DNA of 64,000 bases from Sabellastarte sp. h YS-2021 (GCA_964017235.1 OZ024933.1:63780255-63844254); one strand, 5' to 3'. Positions 28,851-42,177 are shown, counted from the stretch's first letter. Numbers and translations are program-made. Notes: generated by a model from the letters alone, not told the origin.

Positions 28851-31570
28851 TTGCCATAAATAAGAAAATAGCTATTACTCACTTATGGCATGCAATAGAA
28901 CCCCAAACTATATGCATTTACCCTACAGTCAGAATTTCAAAGTAGGTATTACTCGGCTATCCAATGTGCAACAGGTCTGAAACTTTACTATGTGATAGGT
29001 TATCAAAAACTAGATGAATAACATATTTGAAAATATTTCCCTAACTTTAATACTTTTGAAGATATTTGACATTTACTTATGTTGTTATTTTGCTACAAAT
29101 AAGAAAATAGCTATTACTCACTTATGGCATGCAATACAACTAGTGGTGGGATCGCCAGCCTAAATGGCAGATCGAGCATCACATGTTAGAAGCGAGTTGA
29201 ACTCGAGTTAAACTCGAGTAATTTTCGGTATAAAGTATTTCGTTTGTTAGCCATTAATATGGCGAAAATATTTTACATAACCGTACATGAGGCAAAACTT
29301 TTACCTGGAAATGGGCTTTCGCGATATAACTTAAGTTAAATCTTCATTGATTTAAGCTAGAATAAACTAAAAAGCAATATATTTTTGAAAATTTCAGATA
29401 TTTCCATTATTTTGGTGAAGTGTCAGCCTTAGATGGTGAAAATATTGACGTTTTCAAAAACTCGAGTTTCACTTGCGCAGATCGATGTCACCCCAATTAT
29501 CGCCCATCGAGTTGTAACTCGAGTTTCCGTCAACTCGTCCCAGCACTAAATACAACCCCAAAATATATACCATCTTATAGTTAAGGACAAAGTAGCTGAA
29601 CAACATATTTGAAGAAAAAGCTGTAACTGCAATAGTTTTGGAGTTACAATGGATTTACTCAACAGTCACAATTTCAAAGTAGCTATTACTTAGCTATGCA
29701 ATGTGCAACAGGTCTGAAACTTTACTATGTGATAGCTTACAAAAAAGTAGATGAATGACATATTTGAAAAGAATTCCGTAACTTTAATACTTTTGAAGAT
29801 ATTTGACATTTACTTATGTCATTATTTTGCTACTAATAAGAAAATAGCTATTACTCACTTATGGCATGCAATAGAACCCCAAACTACATGCCAGTTTATA
29901 GCTAAGGACAAAGTAGCTGAACAACATATTTGAAGAAAAAGCTGGAACTGCAATAGTTTTGGAGTTATAATGGATTTACTCAACAGTCACAATTTCAAAG
30001 TAGCTATTACTTAGCTATGCAATGTGCAACAGGTCTGAAACTTTACTATGTGATAGCTTACAAAAAAGTAGATGAATGACATATTTGAAAAGAATTCCGT
30101 AACTTTAATACTTCTGAAGATATTTGACATTTACTTATGCCATTATTTTGCTACTAATAAGAAAATAGCTATTACTCACTTATGGCATGCAATAGAACCC
30201 CAAACTACATGCCAGCTTATAGCTAAGGACAAAGTAGGTGAACAACATATTTCACGAAAATATTGTAACTGCAATAGTTTTGGAGTTACAATGGATTTAC
30301 TCAACTGTAGAATTTCAAAGTAGCTATTACTCAGCTATCCAATGTGCAACAGATCTGAAACTTTACTATGTGATAGCTTATGAAAAAGTAGATGGATAAC
30401 ATATTTGAAAAGAATTCCCTAACTTTAATACTTTTGAAGATATTTGACATTTACTTATGTCATGATTTTGCTACAAATAACAAAATAGCTATTACTCACT
30501 TATGGCATGCAATAGAACCCCAAACTATGTACCATCTTATAGCTAAGGACAAAGTAGCTGAACAACATATTTTAGGAAAATACTCTAACTGCAATAGTTT
30601 TGGAGTTACAATGGCTTTACTCAACAGTCAGAATTTCAAAGTAGCTACAACTCCGCTATCCAAGGTGCAACAGGTCTGAAACTTTACTATGTTATAGCTT
30701 ACCAAAAAGTAGATGGACAACATATTTGAAAAGATTTCCCTAACTTCAATACTTTTGAAGATATTTGACATTTACTTCTTCTGTTATTTAGCTACAAATG
30801 AGAAAATAGCTATTACTCACTTATGGTAAGCAATAGAACCCCAAACTATGTACCATCTTATAGCTAAGAATAAACTAGCTGAACAACATATTTTAGGAAA
30901 ACACTCTAACTGCAATACTTTTTTAGTTACAATAGCTTTACTCAACAGTCAGAATTTCAAAGTAGCTATTACTCAGCTATCCAAGGTGCAACAGGTCTGA
31001 AACTTTACTATGTCATAGCTTACCAAAACGTAGATGGACAACATATTTGAAAAGATTTCCCCAACTTTAATACTTTTGAAGATATTTGACATTTACTTCT
31101 TCTGTTATTTAGCTACAAATGAGAAAATAGCTATTACTCACTTATGGTATGCAATAGAACCCCAAACTATGTACCATCTTATAGCTAAGGACAAAGTAGC
31201 TGAACAACATATTTTAGGAAAATACTCTAACTGCAATAGTTTTGGAGTTACAATCGCTTTACTCACCAGTCAGAATTTCAAAGTAGCTATTACTCAGCTA
31301 TCCAAGGTGCAACAGGTCTGAAACTTTAGTATGTGATAGCTTACCAAAAAGAAGATGGACAACATATTTGAAAAGATTTCCCTAACTTCAATACTTTTGA
31401 AGATATTTGACATTTACTTCTTCTGTTATTTAGCTACAAATGAGAAAATGGCTATTACTCACTTATGGCATGCAATGGGACCCCAAACTATGTACCATCT
31501 TATAGCTAAGGACAAAGTAGCTGAACAACATATTTGAAGAAAAAGTTGTTACTGCAATAGTTTTTGAGTT
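28850..31570 (+). repeat. 321 bp tandem array, about eight units
   Basis: Units share AATAGCTATTACTCACTTAT, GCAATAGAACCCCAAACTA, then AATTTCAAAGTAGCTATTAC. Equivalent points fall at 29751, 30072, 30392, about 30713, 31034 and 31355, a spacing of 320-321 bp. Each unit looks like two diverged ~160 bp halves that both contain TAGCTATTACTCA. One unit is interrupted by a hAT MITE (29141-29548). The short open frames repeated at unit spacing are a by-product. Confidence 0.92.
29141..29548. mobile_element. hAT-type MITE, 408 bp, inside the 321 bp array
   Basis: Ends are TAGTGGTGGGA and TCCCAGCACTA (ten of eleven paired), flanked by an exact 8 bp target duplication AATACAAC (29133-29140 and 29549-29556). 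The uninterrupted neighbouring units read AATAGAAC at this point, so the empty site is known. It contains several CTCGAGTT strings. No coding capacity. Confidence 0.93.
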
Positions 31571-31736
31571 ATGAGCCCTTTACTTAAAGTAGCTAAGATT
31601 GCTATTACTCACTTATCTTTAGGCCTAAGTCAATAAAACCAAAAAAATTTTCAAGGGCATGAAAATTCATTGGGACAATTAATTTACAAAAAATCTGTAG
31701 CTGTAGTAGTTTTGGAGAAATCTGCGTGACTAACTA

Positions 31737-31803
31737 ACGCACGCACGCACGCACACACATCATTTCATAATCTCCCTCCCGGGCTAAAGCCCGGCGGGAG
31801 ATA
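31737..31803 (+). other. Helitron-like element end: GCAC repeat plus GC hairpin
   Basis: A (GCAC)n/(CACA)n microsatellite (31738-31760) is followed by an AT-rich spacer. Then comes a hairpin (CCCGGGCT AA AGCCCGG core, 31777-31799) and GATAATAA. The same order of parts is seen at 42170-42286 and 45763-45816, so I read this as the hairpin end of a related element that carries the 321 bp array. Confidence 0.6.
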
Positions 31804-31815
31804 ATAATTAATAAC

Positions 31816-31842
31816 AAGAGGAGAGTGCCCGTGAACGGGCAC
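31816..31842 (+). other. possible opposite end of a second element: CAAGAGG plus hairpin
   Basis: CAAGAGGAGA is followed by a perfect 8 bp stem, GTGCCCGT GA ACGGGCAC (31825-31842). Read in reverse it is a hairpin followed by a short spacer and CTCTTG-T, close to a Helitron 3' end. If so, an element starts here and contains the 143 and 155 bp arrays to the right. Confidence 0.4.
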
Positions 31843-32094
31843 TGTGTCAGCTGACTGAGTGTTTTTGATTTGTGAAGGTGATTAGAGGACAGAATAATTA
31901 TCAGGAAAAGGGCTGTACAGAAATACAGTAAATGGTAACTGAACAGCAAGTTCGAAAGAAATTCCGAAGCTGAAAGAAGAAAAGGATAAAAAAGTTGTGC
32001 CCTGTAAATGGTATTATGAAGGAAAATAACAAGGTAATTGTTTAAGTGTAAAAAATAGGTTAAAACATATTTAAAGAAATACTACAAATGCAAT

Positions 32095-32665
32095 ATCCTC
32101 GTTCGACCTTGAAGAAGGGGTCCAAGGTCAAATCTAACCACACAAATACATTCCCAGCCCATGATTTCCTATGGATTACCATTCCAAACCTCTAGGACCA
32201 ATTATAAATGAGTTATAAGCACTTTTAAGCTTGGCTGTCCTCATTTGACCTTGAAGGAGGGGTCCAAAGGTCAAATCTGACCATACCAAAAGATTCCGAG
32301 CCAATGATTTCCTATGGGATGGTTTACCATCCCAAATCTCTGTCACCAATAATAAGCGAGTTGTAGGCACTTTCAATTTTCGCTATCCTCATTTGACCTT
32401 GAAGGAGGGTTCCAAGGTCAAATCCGACCATATCAACAGATTCACAGCCCATGATTTCCTGTCTTTTTACCATCCCAAACCTCTGGGACCAATAATAAGC
32501 GAGTTATAAGCACTTTTAAGTTTGGCTATCCTTGTTTGACCTTGAAGGAGGGGTCATTGAAGGTCAAATCTGACCACACCAAAAGATTCCCACCCCATGA
32601 TTTCCTAAAGGTTAGTTTATCATCCCAAACCTCTAGGATCAATAATAAGGGAGATATAAGCACTT
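32095..32665 (+). repeat. ~143 bp tandem repeat, four copies
   Basis: Copies start near 32097, 32238, 32387 and 32530. They share GACCTTGAAGGAGGGGTCCA, AGGTCAAATC.GACCA, CCATGATTTCCTA and a GAGTTATAAGCACTTTTAAG end. They are clearly diverged from one another. Not coding. Confidence 0.85.
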
Positions 32666-32839
32666 TTCATGACTGACAAAAAACACCTGTGGCGGCCATC
32701 TTGTTTCTCAAAATGAGGCCAAAAATATTCCCAGACAACATTTTATGGTTATTAATATATACTGCAAACTTAAGAAAGCTAGCTATAATATTTTTTTCAT
32801 CAGAGCAGTAATGGTGAAATCTCTCTCTACACACTGCGG

Positions 32840-34075
32840 CTATCCAGTGGATACAATGATTTACTCAACAGTGAGAACCTGAAAGTAGCTATTGCTCAGC
32901 TATGCCATGACATAGAGGTCTGCAATTTCACTATGTTATAGCTGACCAAAAATTCTGTGAATAACATATTTAACAAATTACTCTAAATGTAATAGTTTTC
33001 AAGTTACAACTGATTTACTCAACAGTGAGAACCTCAAAGGAACTATTACTCAGCTATGCAATGAGCTACATGTCTGAAATTTTACTATGTTATAGCTAAC
33101 CCAAAAGTAGGTGAACAACATATTTAAGCAAACTACTGTAAATGCAATAGTTTTCAAGCTACAACTGATTTACTCAATAGTGAGAACCTGAAAATAGCTA
33201 TTGCTCCGCAATGCCATGAGCTATAGGTCTGTAATTTCACTATGTTATAGCTGACCCAAAAGTAGGTGAACAATATATTTTAACAAAATACTCCAAATAC
33301 AATATTTTTCAAGTTATAGCTGATTTACTCAACAGTCAGTACCTGAGAATAGCTATTGCTCAGTTGTGCCATGAGCTATAGGTCTATAATTTCACTATGT
33401 TATAGCTGACCCAAAAGTAGCTGAATAACATATTTGCACAAATTTCTGTAAATGCAATAGTTTTCCAATTATAACTGATTTACTCAACAGTGAGAGCTTC
33501 AAAGTAGCTATTACTCAGCTATGAAATGAGCCACAGGTCTGAAACTTCACTATGTTATAGCTGACCCCAAAATAGGTGAATAACATATTGAAACAAAATA
33601 CTCTAAATGCAATAGTTTTCAAGTTATAAGTGATTTACTCAACAGTGATAACCTAAAAGTAGCTATTACTCAGCTATGCCATGAGCTATAGGTCTGAAAT
33701 TTTACTATGTTATAGCTGGCCCAAAAGTAGCTGAATAACCTATTTATACGAAATTCTCTAAATGCAATAGTTTTTAAGTTACAAGAGATTTTACTCATGA
33801 TGGAAGTTACTGAAAAGCCCAAAAGTAGCTATTACTCACTTAGCTATTGAGACAGACACCCAACTTACTCACCATATTGTAGCTATGAAAAAAGTAGCTG
33901 AATAACATATTTTAACAAAATGCTCTAAATGCAACACTTTTCAAGTTATAAGTGATTTACTCAACAGTGATAACCTAAAAGTAGCTATTACTCAGCTATG
34001 CCATGAGCTACAGGTCTGAAATTTTACTATGTTATAGCTGACCCAAAAGTAGCTGAATAACATATTTATACGAAA
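32840..34075 (+). repeat. 155 bp tandem array, left part
   Basis: Units with TTACTCAACAGTGAGAACCT, TAGCTATTACTCAGCTATGC and ACTATGTTATAGCTGACCCA start at 32861, 33015, 33170, 33325, 33480, 33635, 33791 and 33957. The last unit is cut at 34075 by the Helitron-like element and resumes at 42287. The units are related to the halves of the 321 bp units. Confidence 0.9.
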
Positions 34076-34275
34076 CTAGAAATAGGCCGCCCTGTTGATA
34101 GTAGATGCGAATAGAAACAGGATAGCATAGAAGAACACACATTATCATGTGTAATGTCCACCCATGAACCTTTTGCCCAAATTGTACAGTAGTCTTACAA
34201 GACCCTGTTTCATTTGTAAAATATATCAATGATGCTTAAATATTTGATAGTGTAGATGTAATTTATTTCAGCTTC
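34076..34275 (+). other. H1 left unique region
   Basis: About 200 bp starting CTAGAAATAGGCCGCCCTG. No repeat or gene recognised. Its start is one end of the inserted element. Confidence 0.6.
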
Positions 34276-37200
34276 ATGCCTTTTTGCATTGGTTGGGTTG
34301 AAAATTTTGACGAAATCACTCTATCTTGCACGGTTAAGAAGATAGAAGCCAATTCCTGTTTTTCTATTTTTGGCAAAAATTTGAAAATTCAAAATGGCCG
34401 CCATTATTGGGAAAAGGAAATTTTTTTGAAAATTGCCAAGAGTACATTTCTTAGATACCCTATGGGTCGAAAATTTCAACAAAATAACTCTATTTTGCAC
34501 GGTTAAGGCCAGTTTGTGTTTTTCCATTTTGGAATGGATACCCTGTGGGTCGAAAATTTTGACGAAATCACTCTATCTGGCACGGTTAAGGAGATAGAAG
34601 CAAATTTGTGTTTTGCCATTTTTGGCAAAAATTCGAAAATTCAAAATGGCCGCCATTTTTGGGGAGGGGAAAATTTTTGGAAAATTGCAAAGATTGCATT
34701 CCTTATATACCCTGTGGGTCGAAAATTTCGACGAAATCGCTCTATCTCGCACGGTTAAGGAGATAGAAGCAAATTTGTGTTTTGCCATTTTTGGCAAAAA
34801 TTCGAAAATTCAAAATGGCCGCCATTTTTGGGGAGGGGAAAATTTTTTGAAAATTGCAAATATTACATTCCTTAGATACCCTGTGGGTCGAAAATTTCGA
34901 TGAAATCGCTCTATCTCGCACGGTTAAGGAGATAGAAGCAAATTTGTGTTTTGCCATTTTTGGCAAAAATTCGAAAATTCAAAATGGCCGCCATTTTTGG
35001 GGAGGGGAAAATTTTTGGAAAATTGCAAAGATTGCATTCCTTAGATACCCTGTGGGTCGAAAATTTCGACGAAATCGCTCTATCTCGCACGGTTAAGGAG
35101 ATAGAAGCAAATTTGTGTTTTGCAATTTTTGGCAAAAATTCGAAAATTCAAAATGGCCGCCATTTTTGGGGAGGGGAAAATTTTTTGAAAATTGCAAAGA
35201 TTACATTCCTTAGATACCCTGTGGGTCGAAAATTTCGACGAAATCGCTCTATCTCGCACGGTTAAGGAGATAGAAGCAAATTTGTGTTTTGCCATTTTTG
35301 GCAAAAATTCGAAAATTCAAAATGGCCGCCATTTTTGGGGAGGGGAAAATATTTTGAAAATTGCAAAGATTGCATTGCTTAGATACCCTGTGCGTCGAAA
35401 ATTTTGCCGAAATCGCTCTATCTCGCACGGTTAAGGAGAGAGAAGCAAATTAGTGTTTTGCCATTTTTGGCAAAAATTCGAAAATTCAAAATGGCCGCCA
35501 TTTTTGGGGAGGGGAAAATTTTTGGAAAATTGCAAAGATTGCATTCCTTAGATCCCCTGTGGGTCGAAAATTTTGCCGAAATCGCTCTATCTCGCACGGT
35601 TAAGGAGATAGAAGCAAATTTGTGTTTTGCCATTTTTGGCAAAAATTCGAAAATTCAAAATGGCCGCCATTTTTGGGGAGGGGAAATTTTTTTGAAAATT
35701 GCAAATATTACATTCCTTAGATACCCTGTGGGTCGAAAATTTCGACGAAATCGCTCTATCTCGCACGGTTAAGGAGATAGAAGCAAATTTGTGTTTTGCC
35801 ATTTTTGGCAAAAATTCGAAAATTCAAAATGGCCGCCATTTTTGGGGAGGGGAAAATTTTTGGAAAATTGCAAAGATTGCATTCCTTAGATACCCTGTGG
35901 GTCGAAAATTTCGACGAAATCGCTCTATCTCGCACGGTTAAGGAGATAGAAGCAAATTTGTGTTTTGCCATTTTTGGCAAAAATTCGAAAATTCAAAATG
36001 GCCGCCATTTTTGGGGAGGGGAAAATTTTTTGAAAATTGCAAATATTACATTCCTTAGATACCCTGTGGGTCGAAAATTTCGACGAAATCGCTCTATCTC
36101 GCACGGTTAAGGAGATAGAAGCAAATTTGTGTTTTGCCATTTTTGGCAAAAATTCAAAATGGCCGCCATTTTTGGGGAGGGGAAAATATTTTGAAAATTG
36201 CAAAGATTGCATTGGTTAGATACCCTGTGTGTCGAAAATTTTGCCGAAATCGCTCTATCTCGCACGGTTAAGGAGATAGAAGCAAATTTGTGTTTTGCCA
36301 TTTTTGGCAAAAATTCGAAAATTCAAAATGGCCGCCATTTTTGGGGAGGGGAAAATTTTTTGAAAATTGCAAATATTACATTCCTTAGATACCCTGTGGG
36401 TCGAAAATTTCGATGAAATCGCTCTATCTCGCACGGTTAAGGAGATAGAAGCAAATTTGTGTTTTGCCATTTTTGGCAAAAATTCGAAAATTCAAAATGG
36501 CCGCCATTTTTGGGGAGGGGAAAATTTTTGGAAAATTGCAAAGATTGCATTCCTTAGATACCCTGTGGGTCGAAAATTTCGACGAAATCGCTCTATCTCG
36601 CACGGTTAAGGAGATAGAAGCAAATTTGTGTTTTCCCATTTTTGGCAAAAATTCGAAAATTCAAAATGGCCGCCATTTTTGGGGAGGGGAAAATTTTTTG
36701 AAAATTGCAAAGATTGCATTCCTTAGATACCCTGTGGGTCGAAAATTTCGACGAAATCGCTCTATCTCGCACGGTTAAGGAGATAGAAGCAAATTTGTGT
36801 TTTGCCATTTTTGGCAAAAATTCGAAAATTCAAAATGGCCGCCATTTTTGGGGAGGGGAAAATATTTTGAAAATTGCAAAGATTGCATTGCTTAGATACC
36901 CTGTGCGTCTAAAATTTTGCCGAAATCGCTCTATCTCGCACGGTTAAGGAGATAGAAGCAAATTAGTGTTTTGCCATTTTTGGCAAAAATTCGAAAATTC
37001 AAAATGGCCGCCATTTTTGGGGAGGGGAAAATATTTTGAAAATTGCAAAGATTGCATTGCTTAGATACCCTGTGCGTCTAAAATTTTGCCGAAATCGCTC
37101 TATCTCGCACGGTTAAGGAGATAGAAGCAAATTAGTGTTTTGCCATTTTTGGCAAAAATTCGAAAATTCAAAATGGCCGCCATTTTTGGGGAGGGGAAAA

Positions 37201-40200
37201 TTTTTGGAAAATTGCAAAGATTGCATTCCTTAGATCCCCTGTGGGTCGAAAATTTTGCCGAAATCGCTCTATCTCGCACGGTTAAGGAGATAGAAGCAAA
37301 TTTGTGTTTTGCCATTTTTGGCAAAAATTCGAAAATTCAAAATGGCCGCCATTTTTGGGGAGGGGAAATTTTTTTGAAAATTGCAAATATTACATTCCTT
37401 AGATACCCTGTGGGTCGAAAATTTCGACGAAATCGCTCTATCTCGCACGGTTAAGGAGATAGAAGCAAATTTGTGTTTTGCCATTTTTGGCAAAAATTCG
37501 AAAATTCAAAATGGCCGCCATTTTTGGGGAGGGGAAAATTTTTTGAAAATTGCAAATATTACATTCCTTAGATACCCTGTGGGTCGAAAATTTCGACGAA
37601 ATCGCTCTATCTCGCACGGTTAAGGAGATAGAAGCAAATTTGTGTTTTGCCATTTTTGGCAAAAATTCGAAAATTCAAAATGGCCGCCATTTTTGGGGAG
37701 GGGAAAATTTTTGGAAAATTGCAAAGATTGCATTCCTTAGATACCCTGTGGGTCGAAAATTTCGACGAAATCGCTCTATCTCGCACGGTTAAGGAGATAG
37801 AAGCAAATTTGTGTTTTGCCATTTTTGGCAAAAATTCGAAAATTCAAAATGGCCGCCATTTTTGGGGAGGGGAAATTTTTTTGAAAATTGCAAATATTAC
37901 ATTCCTTAGATACCCTGTGGGTCGAAAATTTCGACGAAATCGCTCTATCTCGCACGGTTAAGGAGATAGAAGCAAATTTGTGTTTTGCCATTTTTGGCAA
38001 AAATTCGAAAATTCAAAATGGCCGCCATTTTTGGGGAGGGGAAAATTTTTGGAAAATTGCAAAGATTGCATTTCTGAGATACCCTGTGGGTCGAAAATTT
38101 CGACGAAATCGCTCTATCTCGCACGGTTAAGGAGATAGAAGCAAATTTGTGTTTTGCCATTTTTGGCAAAAATTCGAAAATTCAAAATGGCCGCCATTTT
38201 TGGGGAGGGGAAAATTTTTTGAAAATTGCAAATATTACATTCCTTAGATACCCTGTGGGTCGAAAATTTCGACGAAATCGCTCTATCTCGCACGGTTAAG
38301 GAGATAGAAGCAAATTTGTGTTTTGCCATTTTTGGCAAAAATTCAAAATGGCCGCCATTTTTGGGGAGGGGAAAATATTTTGAAAATTGCAAAGATTGCA
38401 TTGCTTAGATACCCTGTGTGTCGAAAATTTTGCCGAAATCGCTCTATCTCACACGGTTAAGGAGATAGAAGCAAATTAGTGTTTTGCCATTTTTGGCAAA
38501 AATTCGAAAATTCAAAATGGCCGCCATTTTTGGGGAGGGGAAAATTTTTGGAAAATTGCAAAGATTGCATTCCTTAGATCCCCTGTGGGTCGAAAATTTT
38601 GCCGAAATCGCTCTATCTCGCACGGTTAAGGAGATAGAAGCAAATTTGTGTTTTGCCATTTTTGGCAAAAATTCGAAAATTCAAAATGGCCGCCATTTTT
38701 GGGGAGGGGAAATTTTTTTGAAAATTGCAAATATTACATTCCTTAGATACCCTGTGGGTCGAAAATTTCGACGAAATCGCTCTATCTCGCACGGTTAAGG
38801 AGATAGAAGCAAATTTGTGTTTTGCCATTTTTGGCAAAAATTCGAAAATTCAAAATGGCCGCCATTTTTGGGGAGGGGAAAATTTTTGGAAAATTGCAAA
38901 GATTGCATTCCTTAGATCCCCTGTGGGTCGAAAATTTCGCCGAAATCGCTCTATCTCGCACGGTTAAGGAGATAGAAGCAAATTTGTGTTTTGCCATTTT
39001 TGGCAAAAATTCGAAAATTCAAAATGGCCGCCATTTTTGGGGAGGGGAAATTTTTTTGAAAATTGCAAATATTACATTCCTTAGATACCCTGTGGGTCGA
39101 AAATTTCGACGAAATCGCTCTATCTCGCACGGTTAAGGAGATAGAAGCAAATTTGTGTTTTGCCATTTTTGGCAAAAATTCGAAAATTCAAAATGGCCGC
39201 CATTTTTGGGGAGGGGAAAATTTTTGGAAAATTGCAAAGATTGCATTCCTTAGATACCCTATGGGTCGAAAATTTCGACGAAATCGCTCTATCTCGCACG
39301 GTTAAGGAGATAGAAGCAAATTTGTGTTTTGCCATTTTTGGCAAAAATTCGAAAATTCAAAATGGCCGCCATTTTTGGGGAGGGGAAAATTTTTTGAAAA
39401 TTGCAAATATTACATTCCTTAGATACCCTGTGGGTCGAAAATTTCGACGAAATCGCTCTATCTCGCACGGTTAAGGAGATAGAAGCAAATTTGTGTTTTG
39501 CCATTTTTGGCAAAAATTCAAAATGGCCGCCATTTTTGGGGAGGGGAAAATATTTTGAAAATTGCAAAGATTGCATTGGTTAGATACCCTGTGTGTCGAA
39601 AATTTTGCCGAAATCGCTCTATCTCGCACGGTTAAGGAGATAGAAGCAAATTTGTGTTTTGCCATTTTTGGCAAAAATTCGAAAATTCAAAATGGCCGCC
39701 ATTTTTGGGGAGGGGAAAATTTTTTGAAAATTGCAAATATTACATTCCTTAGATACCCTGTGGGTCGAAAATTTCGATGAAATCGCTCTATCTCGCACGG
39801 TTAAGGAGATAGAAGCAAATTTGTGTTTTGCCATTTTTGGCAAAAATTCGAAAATTCAAAATGGCCGCCATTTTTGGGGAGGGGAAAATTTTTGGAAAAT
39901 TGCAAAGATTGCATTCCTTAGATACCCTGTGGGTCGAAAATTTCGACGAAATCGCTCTATCTCGCACGGTTAAGGAGATAGAAGCAAATTTGTGTTTTCC
40001 CATTTTTGGCAAAAATTCGAAAATTCAAAATGGCCGCCATTTTTGGGGAGGGGAAAATTTTTTGAAAATTGCAAAGATTGCATTCCTTAGATACCCTGTG
40101 GGTCGAAAATTTCGACGAAATCGCTCTATCTCGCACGGTTAAGGAGATAGAAGCAAATTTGTGTTTTGCCATTTTTGGCAAAAATTCGAAAATTCAAAAT

Positions 40201-41840
40201 GGCCGCCATTTTTGGGGAGGGGAAAATATTTTGAAAATTGCAAAGATTGCATTGCTTAGATACCCTGTGCGTCTAAAATTTTGCCGAAATCGCTCTATCT
40301 CGCACGGTTAAGGAGATAGAAGCAAATTAGTGTTTTGCCATTTTTGGCAAAAATTCGAAAATTCAAAATGGCCGCCATTTTTGGGGAGGGGAAAATTTTT
40401 GGAAAATTGCAAAGATTGCATTCCTTAGATCCCCTGTGGGTCGAAAATTTTGCCGAAATCGCTCTATCTCGCACGGTTAAGGAGATAGAAGCAAATTTGT
40501 GTTTTGCCATTTTTGGCAAAAATTCGAAAATTCAAAATGGCCGCCATTTTTGGGGAGGGGAAATTTTTTTGAAAATTGCAAATATTACATTCCTTAGATA
40601 CCCTGTGGGTCGAAAATTTCGACGAAATCGCTCTATCTCGCACGGTTAAGGAGATAGAAGCAAATTTGTGTTTTGCCATTTTTGGCAAAAATTCGAAAAT
40701 TCAAAATGGCCGCCATTTTTGGGGAGGGGAAAATTTTTGGAAAATTGCAAAGATTGCATTTCTGAGATACCCTGTGGGTCGAAAATTTCGACGAAATCGC
40801 TCTATCTCGCACGGTTAAGGAGATAGAAGCAAATTTGTGTTTTGCCATTTTTGGCAAAAATTCGAAAATTCAAAATGGCCGCCATTTTTGGGGAGGGGAA
40901 AATTTTTTGAAAATTGCAAATATTACATTCCTTAGATACCCTGTGGGTCGAAAATTTCGACGAAATCGCTCTATCTCGCACGGTTAAGGAGATAGAAGCA
41001 AATTTGTGTTTTGCCATTTTTGGCAAAAATTCAAAATGGCCGCCATTTTTGGGGAGGGGAAAATATTTTGAAAATTGCAAAGATTGCATTGCTTAGATAC
41101 CCTGTGTGTCGAAAATTTTGCCGAAATCGCTCTATCTCACACGGTTAAGGAGATAGAAGCAAATTAGTGTTTTGCCATTTTTGGCAAAAATTCGAAAATT
41201 CAAAATGGCCGCCATTTTTGGGGAGGGGAAAATTTTTGGAAAATTGCAAAGATTGCATTCCTTAGATCCCCTGTGGGTCGAAAATTTTGCCGAAATCGCT
41301 CTATCTCGCACGGTTAAGGAGATAGAAGCAAATTTGTGTTTTGCCATTTTTGGCAAAAATTCGAAAATTCAAAATGGCCGCCATTTTTGGGGAGGGGAAA
41401 TTTTTTTGAAAATTGCAAATATTACATTCCTTAGATACCCTGTGGGTCGAAAATTTCGACGAAATCGCTCTATCTCGCACGGTTAAGGAGATAGAAGCAA
41501 ATTTGTGTTTTGCCATTTTTGGCAAAAATTCGAAAATTCAAAATGGCCGCCATTTTTGGGGAGGGGAAAATTTTTGGAAAATTGCAAATATTACATTCCT
41601 TAGATACCCTGTGGGTCGAAAATTTCGACGAAATCGCTCTATCTCGCACGGTTAAGGAGATAGAAGCAAATTTGTGTTTTGCCATTTTTGGCAAAAATTC
41701 GAAAATTCAAAATGGCCGCCATTTTTGGGGAGGGGAAAATTTTTTGAAAATTGCAAAGAGTACACTCCTCAGATACCCTGCGGGTCGAAAATTTTGCCGA
41801 AATCGCTCTATCTCGCACGGTTAAGGAGATAGAAGCAAAT
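34276..41840 (+). repeat. 169 bp satellite array, about 45 units
   Basis: Near-identical 169 bp units. The key text is AAAATGGCCGCCATTTTTGG, GAGGGGAAAATTTTTGG, CCTTAGATACCCTGTGGGTC, AATCGCTCTATCTCGCACGG and TTTTGCCATTTTTGGCAAAA. The first two or three units (34276-34600) are the most diverged, as is the last, which is usual for array edges. A few units are shortened by ten bases where GAAAATTCAA is lost (for example near 36152, 38342, 39517 and 41029). Open frames of 60-122 codons occur on both strands at unit spacing because units contain few stops. They are not genes. Confidence 0.97.
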
Positions 41841-42165
41841 TACTCAAAAGTAGTACTGAAAATACACAATGAAGTACCTAAATGGCTATTACTCATGTAC
41901 TGACAAAGCTATCAGTCCCAAATGCAATACCAAGCGAGCTATGGACATAACAATCTTGTATTCAAAATTGTAGTAAAATATCTTTAATTATTTTGGCTTA
42001 AATGCACGGAAACCAATGGGTACTGAAAATAGCTGTACTTAAGTATTACTCAGTAAGCAAAAGAGGTACAACAGCCAAAAGCAATCCCAAGCAAGCTACT
42101 GACCCAATAAGCCTGCATACCAAATTTGGTGACAATAGCTCTAATACTTTTCCTTTAAATGAGCG
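41841..42165 (+). other. H1 right unique region
   Basis: Non-coding and AT-rich. It contains AAAAGCAATCCCAAGCAAGC and CCAAATTTGGTGA, which recur at about 45650-45720 in a second, truncated copy of this element end. Confidence 0.7.
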
Positions 42166-42177
42166 GAAACCATGCGT

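Noticed and set aside
29751..31537. Repeated ~60-95 codon frames starting MNDIFEK/MDNIFEK
   Set aside because: By-products of the 321 bp tandem unit. Changes between units do not favour synonymous sites by eye.
34276..41840. Dozens of 60-122 codon open frames on both strands
   Set aside because: They repeat at exactly the 169 bp spacing, appear on both strands and come from a stop-poor satellite unit. There is no independent sign of coding.
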